Of a DNA stretch of 64,000 nt, positions 34,443 through 43,847 are shown in pieces. Source of the stretch: Streptomyces sp. NBC_01460 (lineage in GTDB: Bacteria > Actinomycetota > Actinomycetes > Streptomycetales > Streptomycetaceae); assembly GCF_036227405.1 (NCBI RefSeq), contig NZ_CP109473.1, positions 1,116,001 to 1,180,000 on the forward strand. The letters are read 5' to 3'. A program made the position numbers and the translations under genes. The notes beneath the pieces are model-generated. The model made no database searches. It was not told the origin of the DNA and saw only the letters and a list, made by a program, of their open reading frames with translations. Numbering within the stretch: the stretch's first letter is position 1; each line of letters starts with the position of its first letter.

Positions 34443-35458
34443 TCGCCGTCCAGCTCTTCATCGGTTTGCTGACCCTGGTGGTCAACGCCTTCTTCGTCGG
34501 GGCGGAGTTCGCTCTGATCTCCGTACGCCGCAGTCAGATCGAGCCCGAGGCCGAGGCCGGGAACCGGCGCGCACGCAGCGTCATCTGGGGGCTCGAGCAC
34601 GTGTCGGCGCTCCTCGCGGCGGCGCAGCTGGGCATCACGCTCTGCACGCTGGTGCTGGGCATCGTCGCCGAGCCCGCCATCGCCCACCTGCTGGAGCCCG
34701 TCTTCGACGCGGTGGGGGTGCCGCACGGCCTGGTGCACCCGATCTCGTTCGTCATCGCCCTGACCGTGGCGACGTATCTGCACATGCTGCTCGGCGAGAT
34801 GGTGCCGAAGAACATCGCGCTGGCCGAACCCGCGCGCACCGCGCTGCTGCTCGGGCCTCCCCTGGTGACCCTCGCCCGGGCGCTGAAGCCGGTGATCTTC
34901 GCCATCAACGCCTTCGCGAACGCGCTGCTCAAGCTGCTGCGGGTGGAGACGAAGGACGAGGTCTCGGCGACCTTCTCCGACGACGAGCTGGCACGCCTCG
35001 TCAAGGACGCCGAGGACTCCGGGCTCGTCGACGACCGTTCCGCGGAACGCCTCCGCCACGCCCTGGAACTGGGCCGCCGCCCGGTCCAGGACGTGCTCCT
35101 TCCGGTCGACCGGGTGCTCTACACCAGGGTGGGGACGACCCCGGAGGAGCTGGAGCGGCTCTCGCACGAGTCCGGCTTCTCGCGTTTTCCGGTGATGGAC
35201 AGCGAGCAGCGCATCATCGGGTACCTCCATGTGAAGGACGCCCTGGACGCCGCGCCTCGCGACGTGCCCTTCCCGGTGACGGCTCTCCGTCCCATCGCGA
35301 GGGTGCGGGCGGCGACCCCGCTGGACGACGTGCTGACCGCACTGAGGCGGAGCCGTACGCATCTGGCGGCCGTGCTCGACGACGACGGCCGTCTGGCCGG
35401 CATGATCACGATGGAGGACGTCCTGCGTGAGTTGGTCGGCAGGCCTCAGGCCCGCTGA
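34439..35458 (+). CDS. DUF21-CBS membrane protein lacking CorC_HlyC
   Basis: This 339-residue paralogue of the preceding gene has the DUF21 membrane domain (MIAVQLFIGLLTLVVNAFFVGAEFA, the first 20 residues hydrophobic) and a CBS pair ending LAGMITMEDVLRELVG, but no C-terminal CorC_HlyC domain. Its start overlaps the previous stop as ATGA. A terminator follows. The pair is a common actinobacterial arrangement, probably one hetero-oligomeric transporter. Confidence 0.9.
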   Translation: MIAVQLFIGLLTLVVNAFFVGAEFALISVRRSQIEPEAEAGNRRARSVIWGLEHVSALLAAAQLGITLCTLVLGIVAEPAIAHLLEPVFDAVGVPHGLVHPISFVIALTVATYLHMLLGEMVPKNIALAEPARTALLLGPPLVTLARALKPVIFAINAFANALLKLLRVETKDEVSATFSDDELARLVKDAEDSGLVDDRSAERLRHALELGRRPVQDVLLPVDRVLYTRVGTTPEELERLSHESGFSRFPVMDSEQRIIGYLHVKDALDAAPRDVPFPVTALRPIARVRAATPLDDVLTALRRSRTHLAAVLDDDGRLAGMITMEDVLRELVGRPQAR

Positions 35459-35480
35459 TCTCGCCGCCGGGTGACGACAG

Positions 35481-35508
35481 GAGGGGCGCGGCCGTGGCCG
35501 CGCCCCTC
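35481..35508. terminator. Terminator after the DUF21-CBS pair
   Basis: GAGGGGCGCGGCC (35481-35493) pairs with its complement at 35496-35508 across a minimal loop and is followed by TT. It is 22 bases after the stop. Confidence 0.82.
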
Positions 35509-35608
35509 TTCCGCGCTCTCCCCCGGCGGCCGCTCCCGGCCGTTGCCGCTGTCGCCCTTCCGGCAAGGCCCGACTGCCGGCCGTCGTCGCGGTACGATCG
35601 GCAACGCC

Positions 35609-36445
35609 ATGGAATTGAATGCCTCCTACACCAGTTTTGTCGCGGTCGGCGACTCGTTCACCGAGGGCATGTCGGATCTGCTGCCCGACGGCTCCTACCG
35701 CGGCTGGGCCGACGTTCTCGCCGGCCGTCTCGCTGCCCGCACACCGGACTTCCGGTACGCCAACCTCGCGGTGCGGGGAAAGCTCATCAGCCAGATCGTG
35801 GACGAGCAGGTAGCCGTCGCTGCGGCGCTGCAGCCGGATGTGATCACGCTCGTCGGCGGGCTCAACGACACCCTGCGGCCCAAGTGCGACATGGGCATGG
35901 TGCGCGGCCGGCTGGAGGAAGCGGTGGAGCGTCTCGCGCCGTCCTGCAAGACCTTGGTACTGATGCGCAGCCCCGGCCGGAACGGCCCGGTGATGGAACG
36001 CTTCCGGCCACGCATGGAGGAGCTGTTCTCGCTGGTCGACGACTTGGCCGAACGCCATGGCGCCCTGGTGACCGACCTGTACGGCGCTCCGTCGCTGGGC
36101 GATCCGCGGATGTGGGACGTCGACCGGCTGCATCTGACGGCCGGGGGACATCGCAGGGTCGCGGAGGCGGTCTGGCAGACACTGGGGCTCCCCGCGGAGA
36201 GCGACTGGCAGACCCCGATGGCGGCGTCCGCGCCGGCGCGGTGGGCGCAGCGGCGGATCGACGACGTCCGCTTCGCCCGTCAGCATCTGATCCCCTGGAT
36301 CGGGCGGCGTCTGAGCGGGCGCTCGTCCGGTGACGGCCGGGCCGGCGCACAGTTCGACGCGGGTCTGGGAAAGGCCTTCTGGATCACTCCCGAGGACGTG
36401 TCGCCCCCCGGACCGGTAGCGGGCTGGCGGCGGCTGGACGGCTGA
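35609..36445 (+). CDS. SGNH/GDSL-family hydrolase (cytosolic)
   Basis: This 278-residue esterase-like hydrolase has the GDSFTEG nucleophile block (Ser16), Gly/Asn oxyanion motifs (YANLAVRGKL, GGLNDT) and the DVDRLHLT block with catalytic Asp and His (about residues 171-176). No signal peptide is seen; the N-terminus MELNASYTSFVAVGDSF begins the fold directly, which decides this start over upstream frames. Substrate unknown. An additional C-terminal region of about 75 residues follows the domain. Confidence 0.88.
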   Translation: MELNASYTSFVAVGDSFTEGMSDLLPDGSYRGWADVLAGRLAARTPDFRYANLAVRGKLISQIVDEQVAVAAALQPDVITLVGGLNDTLRPKCDMGMVRGRLEEAVERLAPSCKTLVLMRSPGRNGPVMERFRPRMEELFSLVDDLAERHGALVTDLYGAPSLGDPRMWDVDRLHLTAGGHRRVAEAVWQTLGLPAESDWQTPMAASAPARWAQRRIDDVRFARQHLIPWIGRRLSGRSSGDGRAGAQFDAGLGKAFWITPEDVSPPGPVAGWRRLDG

Positions 36446-36571
36446 CCTCGTGCCGGCCCCAAGGGCCCTCCCCGGACGTGGCGGCTTTTCAGCTGTTACG
36501 CGTGTGCCGGGTGGGTCAGCATGGGTGCTCACCGCGCAGGGGCGTCCTGGGCACCGGGCAGGGACGGCCCC

Positions 36572-37366
36572 ATGAGCGACGAACCACAGGTCCGGACGGA
36601 CCTGATCGACACCAGCACCCCGCACTCGGCGCGTGTCTGGAACTACTGGCTGGGCGGCAAGGACAACTACGAGGTAGACCGCCGACTGGGCGCGACGATG
36701 GCGGAGCTGTACCCGCAGATCATCGACATAGCCCGCGCCTCCCGCCGCTTCCAGGCCAGGGCCGTGCGCCACCTGGCCCAGCAAGCGGGGATTCGGCAGT
36801 TCCTCGACCTCGGGACAGGCCTCCCGACCGCCGACGCGACGCATGAGGTCGCACAGGCAGTCGCCCCCGATGCCCGCGTCGTGTACGTGGACCACGACCC
36901 GATCGTGCTGGCTCACGCCCGGACCCTGCTCACCAGCACCCCCGAGGGCGCCACCGACTACGTGCACGCCGATCTGCGGGACGCCGGAACGGTGCTCAAG
37001 GAGGCTGCCCGCACACTGGATCTTCAGCGACCGGTCGCGCTGATGCTGCTCTCCACCCTCGGACACGTCGTGGACTCGGCTGAGGCGGCCGCGCTGCTGC
37101 GCACCTATCTCGACGCGGTACCCGCCGGAAGTTTCCTGATGCTGTGCGACACCATCGAGACGGACGAGACCAGGGCGGCATCCGACGAGTACGCCGACGG
37201 CGGCGCCATGCCGTACGTCTCGCGGCCCCGGGAGACCGTGCGTTCCTTCGCGGACGGGCTCGATCTCGTGGAGCCCGGATTCGGGTCGATCAGCCTGTGG
37301 CGCCCGGAGGAACCCGCGGTCGGTGCACCGGTCGACCAGTGGGGCTTCGTGGGAGCGAAGCGGTAG
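36572..37366 (+). CDS. SAM-dependent methyltransferase, Methyltransf_19 (DUF574) family
   Basis: This 264-residue protein starts DLIDTSTPHSARVWNYWLGGKDNYEVDR [key motif ARVWNYWLGGKDN], which is the signature of the actinobacterial Methyltransf_19 family, and has motif I FLDLGTGLPT and VVYVDHDPIVL. Streptomyces genomes hold many copies and most have no assigned substrate. GGGACGG lies 4 bases before the ATG at 36572. It stands alone before purB. Confidence 0.9.
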   Translation: MSDEPQVRTDLIDTSTPHSARVWNYWLGGKDNYEVDRRLGATMAELYPQIIDIARASRRFQARAVRHLAQQAGIRQFLDLGTGLPTADATHEVAQAVAPDARVVYVDHDPIVLAHARTLLTSTPEGATDYVHADLRDAGTVLKEAARTLDLQRPVALMLLSTLGHVVDSAEAAALLRTYLDAVPAGSFLMLCDTIETDETRAASDEYADGGAMPYVSRPRETVRSFADGLDLVEPGFGSISLWRPEEPAVGAPVDQWGFVGAKR

Positions 37367-37450
37367 GGGCCGGGCGCGCGCGGGCTCGTAGGAATCCACA
37401 TACCGGCCCGCGGCGCGGACCTGCAGAAACCGCCAGTAGAATCCGGACAC

Positions 37451-38893
37451 GTGACTGCTGTGTCTGCGAAGCCTCGCATCCCCAATGTCCTGGCCGGCCG
37501 CTATGCCTCTACGGAGCTGGCCGTCCTCTGGTCCCCCGAGCAGAAGGTGAAGCTGGAACGTCAGCTGTGGCTGGCGGTGCTGCGCGCTCAGAAGGACCTC
37601 GGGATCGAGGTGCCCGACGCGGCGGTTGCCGACTACGAGCGTGTGATCGACCAGGTCGACCTCGCCTCGATCGCCGAGCGCGAGAAGGTCACCCGGCACG
37701 ACGTGAAGGCCCGGATCGAGGAGTTCAACGCCCTCGCCGGCCATGAGCAGGTCCACAAGGGCATGACCTCCCGTGACCTCACCGAGAACGTCGAGCAGCT
37801 GCAGATCCGGCTCTCGCTGGAGCTGATGCGCGACCGCACGGTGGCCGTTCTGGCGCGACTGGGCAAGCTCGCCGCGGAGTACGGCGAGCTGGTCCTCGCG
37901 GGCCGTTCCCACAACGTCGCCGCACAGGCGACGACGCTGGGCAAGCGCTTCGCCACCGCCGCCGACGAGCTGCTGGTCGCCTACGGGCGGCTGGAGGACC
38001 TGCTGGGGCGCTACCCGCTGCGCGGTATCAAGGGCCCCGTCGGCACGGCGCAGGACATGCTGGACCTGCTCGGCGGCGACGCGGGCAAGCTCGCCGACCT
38101 GGAGCAGCGCATCGCCGGCCACCTCGGCTTCGCGCACGCCTTCACCTCGGTCGGACAGGTCTACCCCCGTTCCCTCGACTACGACGTGGTGACCGCGCTG
38201 GTGCAGCTGGCGGCGGCGCCCTCGTCGGTCGCCAAGACCGTCCGGCTGATGGCGGGCCACGAGCTGGTGACCGAGGGCTTCAAGCCGGGCCAGGTCGGCT
38301 CGTCGGCGATGCCGCACAAGATGAACACCCGCTCCTGCGAGCGCGTCAACGGCCTGATGGTGATCCTGCGCGGCTACGCGTCGATGACGGGTGAGCTGGC
38401 GGGTGACCAGTGGAACGAGGGCGACGTGTCCTGCTCCGTGGTCCGCCGGGTCGCACTGCCGGATGCATTCTTCGCCTTCGACGGCCTGCTGGAGACCTTC
38501 CTCACCGTGCTCGACGAGTTCGGTGCGTTCCCCGCGGTCGTGGCCCGTGAGCTGGACCGCTACCTCCCCTTCCTCGCCACGACCAAGGTGCTGATGGCCG
38601 CGGTACGCGCCGGCGTCGGCCGTGAGGTCGCCCACGAGGCCATCAAGGAGAACGCGGTCGCCTCCGCTCTCGCCATGCGGGAGCAGGGGGCGGAGCGCAA
38701 CGAGCTGCTGGACAAGCTGGCCGCCGACGACCGGATCCCGCTGGACCGCGAGCAGCTCGACGCCCTGATGGCGGACAAGCTCTCGTTCACCGGTGCCGCG
38801 GGCGATCAGGTCGCCGCTCTGGTGTCGAGGATCGAGGAGATCGCCAAGCAGCACCCGGAGGCTGCCGCGTACGCCCCCGGATCGATCCTCTGA
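37451..38893 (+). CDS. purB: Adenylosuccinate lyase
   Basis: PurB cleaves adenylosuccinate to AMP and fumarate and also SAICAR to AICAR in purine synthesis. The 480-residue protein has the fumarase/aspartase signature SSAMPHKMN (about residues 284-292), the TSRDLTENVE segment and the GRSHNVAAQATTLGKRFA segment (His about 155). GTG start at 37451. The gene is monocistronic or just upstream of the DNA glycosylase gene, 19 bases away. Confidence 0.96.
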   Translation: MTAVSAKPRIPNVLAGRYASTELAVLWSPEQKVKLERQLWLAVLRAQKDLGIEVPDAAVADYERVIDQVDLASIAEREKVTRHDVKARIEEFNALAGHEQVHKGMTSRDLTENVEQLQIRLSLELMRDRTVAVLARLGKLAAEYGELVLAGRSHNVAAQATTLGKRFATAADELLVAYGRLEDLLGRYPLRGIKGPVGTAQDMLDLLGGDAGKLADLEQRIAGHLGFAHAFTSVGQVYPRSLDYDVVTALVQLAAAPSSVAKTVRLMAGHELVTEGFKPGQVGSSAMPHKMNTRSCERVNGLMVILRGYASMTGELAGDQWNEGDVSCSVVRRVALPDAFFAFDGLLETFLTVLDEFGAFPAVVARELDRYLPFLATTKVLMAAVRAGVGREVAHEAIKENAVASALAMREQGAERNELLDKLAADDRIPLDREQLDALMADKLSFTGAAGDQVAALVSRIEEIAKQHPEAAAYAPGSIL

Positions 38894-38912
38894 CCGCCGG
38901 ATCCACTGCCGG

Positions 38913-39461
38913 ATGACTCCCGAAGAAGTCCGCGCCGCCCGCGACCGCGTCGTCCCCGACGTGGTCGCGGGCGGTCTGCGTGTGCTGTTCTGCGGCATCA
39001 ATCCGAGCCTCATGACGGCTGCCACGGGTCATCACTTCGCCCATCCTGGTAATCGGTTCTGGCCGGTCCTTCATCGGTCAGGCTTCACGCCCAGGCAGCT
39101 GAAGCCTTCGGAACAAGGTCTGCTGCCGGGATATGGCCTGGGCATCACCAATGTGGTCGCCAGAGCCACGGCCCGGGCGGACGAACTGGACGCCGAGGAA
39201 TTCCGCGAGGGCGGAAGGGTGCTCTCGGCCAAGGTGGAGAAGCTGGGCCCGCAGTGGCTGGCCGTCGTCGGGGTCACCGCCTACCGCACGGCCTTCGGTG
39301 AACGCGCCGCCCGAATCGGCCCTCAGGAGCGGACGATCGGCGGCGCCCGCGTCTGGGCACTGCCCAACCCCAGCGGTCTGAACGCACACTGGACCGTGAG
39401 CACCATGGCTGAGGAATACGCCCGCCTGCTGGCGGCGGTCCACCGGAATTCATCCGAGTAG
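38913..39461 (+). CDS. mug: G/U mismatch-specific DNA glycosylase (Mug family)
   Basis: This 182-residue enzyme removes uracil or related bases mispaired with G. The active-site motif is FCGINPSL (about residues 27-34), with Asn as in Mug/TDG, followed by HFAHPGNRFW, and the second motif is NPSGLNAHW. It starts 19 bases after purB with a short leader and is probably co-transcribed. No iron-sulfur cysteines are present, which separates it from families 4 and 5 uracil glycosylases. Confidence 0.93.
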   Translation: MTPEEVRAARDRVVPDVVAGGLRVLFCGINPSLMTAATGHHFAHPGNRFWPVLHRSGFTPRQLKPSEQGLLPGYGLGITNVVARATARADELDAEEFREGGRVLSAKVEKLGPQWLAVVGVTAYRTAFGERAARIGPQERTIGGARVWALPNPSGLNAHWTVSTMAEEYARLLAAVHRNSSE

Positions 39462-39489
39462 TCCGGGGTGGTGATGCCGCCATGCATCC

Positions 39490-39927
39490 TCAGGGCGGGT
39501 CGACCACGGTGACCAGGACCCCCAACTCGCAGCCCGGTCCGCCGTCCTCCAGATGGAGCACGACGGCGATCCATCGGTCATCCGCTCGCCACAGCGGAAG
39601 GTACTCACAGCTCGCGACCGGATCGGCCCAGGGTTCGGCTATCACCTCGCCCGCCATCATCCGCTCCTGAGCGCTCCACAAACTGACCAGTTGGGGCTCA
39701 CCCCAGCGCAAGGTGAGGAGAGCGTGCAGAGTGTCGCGTTCCGCCATGCACTGTGCCTGGTGTTCGAGGCGGTCTGCCTCCTCTCCGTCCCCGTGGTCGT
39801 CCTCGCCGAGGAGGAGCATCGTGTGATAGCCCGGCCCGCTGGTTCCCGAGCCTGACGCAACCCGCTCCGAGGGGAAGTCCCTGGTGCGCATCCCGTCGAT
39901 GAGGCGGAGGTGATGTGCGGTGGTCAT
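39490..39927 (-). CDS. Hypothetical acidic protein
   Basis: This 145-residue soluble protein (MTTAHHLRLIDGMRTR at the start) has an acidic middle (GEDDHGDGEEADRLEH) and Trp-rich C-terminal strands (RWGEPQLVSLWSAQERM, WRADDRWIAVVLHLED). No signal peptide, membrane segment or known domain is recognised. It converges with the DNA glycosylase. Codon use is normal, so it is probably a real gene. Confidence 0.65.
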   Translation of the reverse strand: MTTAHHLRLIDGMRTRDFPSERVASGSGTSGPGYHTMLLLGEDDHGDGEEADRLEHQAQCMAERDTLHALLTLRWGEPQLVSLWSAQERMMAGEVIAEPWADPVASCEYLPLWRADDRWIAVVLHLEDGGPGCELGVLVTVVDPP

Positions 39928-40052
39928 ACCGTCAGTAAAGCGCCCCGCACTGACACATGGCCTCGGACCAGCCGCCCGCCTTCCCCGAGTTCCCGAAGCG
40001 CGCGTCCGGGCGGGCTGTCGGCCGCCCCGCCACTCGCTTCCTGCCGAGCGTC

Positions 40053-40796
40053 TCAGGCGTCTCTCGTCCATATGCTCCACCAGCCGGCGCACAGTGCCGT
40101 TCCGGCCCATCCCGCAGTCACCGCGAGCCCTGCCCAGGGGCCGAGATCTCCTTCCGGGCTCTGATGGAGCACCAACTGCCCCGCCTGGGAGGGGAGGTAC
40201 TGGGCGATGTCTCCCGCGATGCCTCCGAGCACGAAGGAGACGATCAGGATGAAGGGAATCAGCACGGCGAGCACCGCGACGGCGCTGCGCATGACCGCCG
40301 CCAGGCCCCCGGCGAACAGCGCCATCAGCATGAGATAGATGCCGCCTCCGACCGTGGCACGCATCGCACCGGGGTCTCCCAGCCCTATCGCGTACTCACC
40401 CATGAAGGTCTGCCCGACGAGAAACGTGGCAAGGCTGGTGAGCAGCCCCACGATGAGGGCGAGTCCGCCTATGACCGACATCTTGGCACTGTAGAGAAGG
40501 CCTCGTCGTGGGACGGCAGAGAGCGATATGCGCAGCGCTCCGTTCAGGAACTCCGAGGACAGGGCGGTCGCCCCGAAGCTGATCGCCGCGATCTGGCCGA
40601 AGTTCAGCGCGTAGAAGGCGGAGAACAGCGGCTCGTAACCGGGGCTGTCGGCCTCCGTCTGTCCCACGGTGGCGAACACGAGCACCGTGACAGTGAGCGT
40701 GGCGGCGAAGACCGCGATCAGCGATCCCGCGACGGACCTCACCGATCTGATCTTGATCCATTCCGAGCGCAGCACCGAAGTCGTCGACATGTTCAT
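40053..40796 (-). CDS. ABC-2 type exporter, membrane subunit
   Basis: This 247-residue permease has about six helices and the ABC-2 opening (LRSEWIKIRSVRSVAGSLI, first helix at residues 22-42). It follows the ATPase gene after 5 bases in the leftward operon. The two form an ABC-2 exporter of the type linked to drug, lipid or peptide export. A NarL-type two-component system is divergent and probably regulates it. Confidence 0.88.
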   Translation of the reverse strand: MNMSTTSVLRSEWIKIRSVRSVAGSLIAVFAATLTVTVLVFATVGQTEADSPGYEPLFSAFYALNFGQIAAISFGATALSSEFLNGALRISLSAVPRRGLLYSAKMSVIGGLALIVGLLTSLATFLVGQTFMGEYAIGLGDPGAMRATVGGGIYLMLMALFAGGLAAVMRSAVAVLAVLIPFILIVSFVLGGIAGDIAQYLPSQAGQLVLHQSPEGDLGPWAGLAVTAGWAGTALCAGWWSIWTRDA

Positions 40797-40801
40797 GGCG
40801 T

Positions 40802-41737
40802 TCAGGCCTCCCGTCCGGCGGTGGTGGACGCTGCAACGGAGAACTCGGACTCGTGTGTGGTCAGGTCGAGATACGCCTCTTCCAAGGTCGTCCGCTCATC
40901 GGCGAGTTCGAGCAGGGGGACGGCTTCTGCAGCGGCCACCAGGCCGATCTCCTCGGCCCCGGCCCCGTCGACCGTCCAGCACCCGCCGTCACCCCGCACG
41001 GGCATGTATCCCCTGCGGATCAGGGCGTCGCGGAGGCGGTGCTCTCCTGTGGTACGGAATCGAGCTCCGCGCCGGCTGCGGGAGTCGATGAACTCCCGCA
41101 TGGGCAGATCCGCGAGGAGCCGGCCTCTGCCGAGGATGATCAGGTGGTCGGCGAAGGAAGAGGTCTCGTTCATCAGGTGGCTGGAGACGAGCACAGTGCG
41201 GCCCTCACGGGCCATGCTCCGCATCAGGTCGCGGATCCAGATGATTCCTTCGGGGTCGAGTCCGTTCGACGGTTCGTCCAGCATCACCACGTCCGGATCG
41301 CCCAGCAGCGCTGCTGCGATACCGAGCCGCTGCCGCATCCCGAGTGAGAACGTCTTGATCCGCCGTTTCGCGACCGCTGCCAGGCCGGTCTCCTCGAGCA
41401 CCTTCTCCACCCTGCTCTCGGCTATGCCGTTGCTCGTGGCAAGGGCGAGCAAGTGATTGCGGGCGGTGCGCGAACCGTGCGCCGCCTGGGCGTCGAGCAG
41501 AACTCCCACTCTGCTCAGCGGGTTTCGGAGCGCGGCGTAAGGTCGTCCGTCCAAGGTGGCGGTGCCGGCGGTCGGACGGTCCAGCCCGAGAACGAGGCGC
41601 ATGGTGGTGGACTTTCCCGCGCCGTTGGGGCCGAGAAAGCCTGTCACACGGCCTGGTCCCACGCTGAACGTGAGCCGGTCCACGGCACGCGTAGGGCCGT
41701 AGTCCTTCGTGAGTTCGTGCACGTCGATGCTGGTCAT
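40802..41737 (-). CDS. ABC-2 type exporter, ATPase subunit
   Basis: This 311-residue ATPase has Walker A GPNGAGKST (about residues 37-45), signature SLGMRQRLG, Walker B VVMLDEPSNGLD and the H-loop VSSHLM. About 95 residues follow the ATPase domain, as in drug-export ABC-2 ATPases. Start MTSIDVHEL at 41737. It is co-transcribed with the permease and divergent from the sensor kinase across 108 bases. Confidence 0.93.
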   Translation of the reverse strand: MTSIDVHELTKDYGPTRAVDRLTFSVGPGRVTGFLGPNGAGKSTTMRLVLGLDRPTAGTATLDGRPYAALRNPLSRVGVLLDAQAAHGSRTARNHLLALATSNGIAESRVEKVLEETGLAAVAKRRIKTFSLGMRQRLGIAAALLGDPDVVMLDEPSNGLDPEGIIWIRDLMRSMAREGRTVLVSSHLMNETSSFADHLIILGRGRLLADLPMREFIDSRSRRGARFRTTGEHRLRDALIRRGYMPVRGDGGCWTVDGAGAEEIGLVAAAEAVPLLELADERTTLEEAYLDLTTHESEFSVAASTTAGREA

Positions 41738-41845
41738 GAGGAAAAGCCTGGCCCGCGGGCCCCGGCTGCGGCCTCCCCCGCCGGGGTGGACCGTCTCCCT
41801 CGCTCGGGGGAGCCGCTCGGCGCCGGGCGCTGACACGATGGCGAC

Positions 41846-43018
41846 ATGCGCCACCTTCTCGGACCGCTGGCCACTCCTGTCACATACAGCCGCTGGCTTC
41901 ATCTGCTGATTCCGTCCGCGGCCGTCAGCATCTGGATGTTCATCTCCATCGACACCCCGTGGATGCCCTGCGTCTTCGCCGTGCCGATCGGTCTGCTGCC
42001 CGCCATCCGCCTCGCCGAAGGGGTACAGGCTCAGCTTCTGCTCACGCCCGGAGAGCGTGGCCGACCGGACGCTTCGATCGCCGCCGCACCGGCGGCCACC
42101 TGGGGCGAACGCTGGCGAACGGTCGCCTGGCTCGAGGTCAGACTGTTGCTCGCGGCGGCTGCGGGCTTCTCCACCGTCTGGCTGTCGGCGACGACCTTCG
42201 ACCTGGTCAGCGTGTCGGTCGGTGCGAGACCGAGCATGGACTGGCTGACGGGATTCCTCGAAGTCCGTTGGCTGTGCGCGCTGTTCGCGCCGTTGCCGAT
42301 CCTGATACTTCTCGGGCTGGTCGTGCTGTGCGGTGAGGTGGCCGCGGCTGCCGCCCGTGGGCTGCTCGGACCGTCATCGACCGAGCGGATGACCGCCCTG
42401 GAGGAGCGCACCGAACAACTGCTGGAGCGTAATCGGATCGCCCGCGAACTGCATGACTCGATCGGGCACGCGCTGACAGTCGCCGTCATTCAAGCGGGCG
42501 CGGCCAGGACGGCGGGCAGCCCTGAGTTCACCGAGCGGGCGCTCGTCGCCATCGAGGAGACCGGGCGCAAGGCGCTGGAAGATCTGGAACGTGTCCTGCG
42601 GGTGCTGCGGGAATCGGACCTTCCTGTCGGCGCACGTCCCACCATGGCCGAAGCCGATCAGCTGGTGGAATCGGCCCGCGGTTCCGGGGCGGAGATCGAC
42701 CTGGAGACGACCGGCCCCCTGGATCTGGTCCCCGGCCCGGTGTCCCGCGAGGGCTACCGGATTCTGCAGGAGTCGCTCACCAACGTGCTGCGTCACGCCG
42801 GCTCCGTTCCCGTACGGGTGAGGATCGCGGTGGCGGAGGAACGGCTGGAGCTGGAGGTGGCCAACCCGCTCCCGGCATCGCCGCACGGGCCTGGCGGCGG
42901 CAGCGGGCTGCGGGGCATACGGGAGCGGGCCGCGCTTCTGGGCGGGAAGGCCAGAACCGGACCGCACGAGGGCGAGTGGAAGGTGCACGCGAGTCTCCCG
43001 CTGGACCGCATACGCTGA
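41846..43018 (+). CDS. NarL-type two-component sensor histidine kinase
   Basis: This 390-residue kinase has four N-terminal membrane helices (about residues 10-170), a HisKA_3 dimerisation helix with phospho-acceptor His in ARELHDSIGHALTVAV (about residue 202) and a C-terminal ATPase domain with ESLTNVLRHAG and GGGSGLRGIRERA. It is 4 bases upstream of its response regulator gene and divergent from an ABC-2 exporter. The membrane part has little extracellular loop, so it probably senses membrane stress or the exported compound. Confidence 0.93.
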   Translation: MRHLLGPLATPVTYSRWLHLLIPSAAVSIWMFISIDTPWMPCVFAVPIGLLPAIRLAEGVQAQLLLTPGERGRPDASIAAAPAATWGERWRTVAWLEVRLLLAAAAGFSTVWLSATTFDLVSVSVGARPSMDWLTGFLEVRWLCALFAPLPILILLGLVVLCGEVAAAAARGLLGPSSTERMTALEERTEQLLERNRIARELHDSIGHALTVAVIQAGAARTAGSPEFTERALVAIEETGRKALEDLERVLRVLRESDLPVGARPTMAEADQLVESARGSGAEIDLETTGPLDLVPGPVSREGYRILQESLTNVLRHAGSVPVRVRIAVAEERLELEVANPLPASPHGPGGGSGLRGIRERAALLGGKARTGPHEGEWKVHASLPLDRIR

Positions 43019-43022
43019 TCGG

Positions 43023-43673
43023 ATGCCGGTAACCGTTCTTCTGGTCGACGACGAACCCCTGGTGCGCGCGGGGCTCCGCGCCGTTCTGGAAGCTCAGCCC
43101 GACATCGAGGTGGTGGGTGAGGCGGCCGACGGCGCCGCGGTGATCCCGCTGGTGCGCCGACTGCGACCGGACGTCGTCGCCATGGACGTGCGGATGCCCC
43201 TGATGGACGGGATCGAGGCGACGCGCGTGGTGCTGCGCACTGTCACGGATCCGCCGAAGATCCTCGTGGTGACCACGTTCGAGAACGACGAGTACGTGTA
43301 CGAGGCCTTGCGGGCCGGGGCGGACGGGTTCCTGCTCAAGCGGGCCCGGCCGGCCGAGATCGTGCACGCGGTGCGGCTGGTCGCGGAGGGGGAGTCGCTG
43401 CTCTTCCCCTCCGCGGTACGGCAGCTCGCCGCGGAGTACGGCACGAGCGCGGCACGGGACGCGATGGCCCGGGCGGCGCTCACGGACCGCGAGGCGGCGG
43501 TGCTGCGGCTGATGGCACGAGGCCTGTCCAACGCGGAGATCGCCGCCGATCTCGTCGTCGGAGTGGAGACCGTGAAGACACATGTCAGCGCGGTCCTCGC
43601 CAAGTTGGGTGCCAGGGACCGGACCCAAGCGGTGATCGCCGCGTACGAGTCCGGGTTCGTGGCTCCCCGCTGA
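43023..43673 (+). CDS. LuxR/NarL-family response regulator
   Basis: This 216-residue protein has a receiver domain (LVDDEPLVRAG, phospho-Asp in VVAMDVRMP at about residue 55, conserved Lys in LLKRARP) and a C-terminal LuxR HTH (LTDREAAVLRLMARGLSNAE, VETVKTHVSAVLAKLG). It is paired with the preceding kinase, and the likely target is the divergent ABC-2 exporter operon. Confidence 0.95.
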   Translation: MPVTVLLVDDEPLVRAGLRAVLEAQPDIEVVGEAADGAAVIPLVRRLRPDVVAMDVRMPLMDGIEATRVVLRTVTDPPKILVVTTFENDEYVYEALRAGADGFLLKRARPAEIVHAVRLVAEGESLLFPSAVRQLAAEYGTSAARDAMARAALTDREAAVLRLMARGLSNAEIAADLVVGVETVKTHVSAVLAKLGARDRTQAVIAAYESGFVAPR

Positions 43674-43847
43674 CGCCGTCACGTGCGGCCTGATCCGCTC
43701 CGGCATCCGCGCGGGTACGGGTTCCCCACCGGGGGCTCCCAGCGGTCGTCGTACGGTTCCGGTTACCTCTCTCCGGGCGCTGGTCGCCGTAGGCGGGGTC
43801 AGCGAGTACGATCCGGCAGACATGCGCTCGACCTGGGAGGACACACG

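Noticed and set aside
33863..39025. Very long open frame on the minus strand (over 1700 codons)
   Set aside because: It is antisense to the DUF21-CBS pair, SGNH hydrolase, methyltransferase and purB, all clear genes. Its composition (runs of Arg, Gly, His, Val) is that of an antisense shadow in G+C-rich DNA.
40802..43673. BceRS/BceAB-type bacitracin resistance module
   Set aside because: The kinase is NarL-type with HisKA_3 and the permease is a short ABC-2 protein, not the ten-helix FtsX-like BceB.
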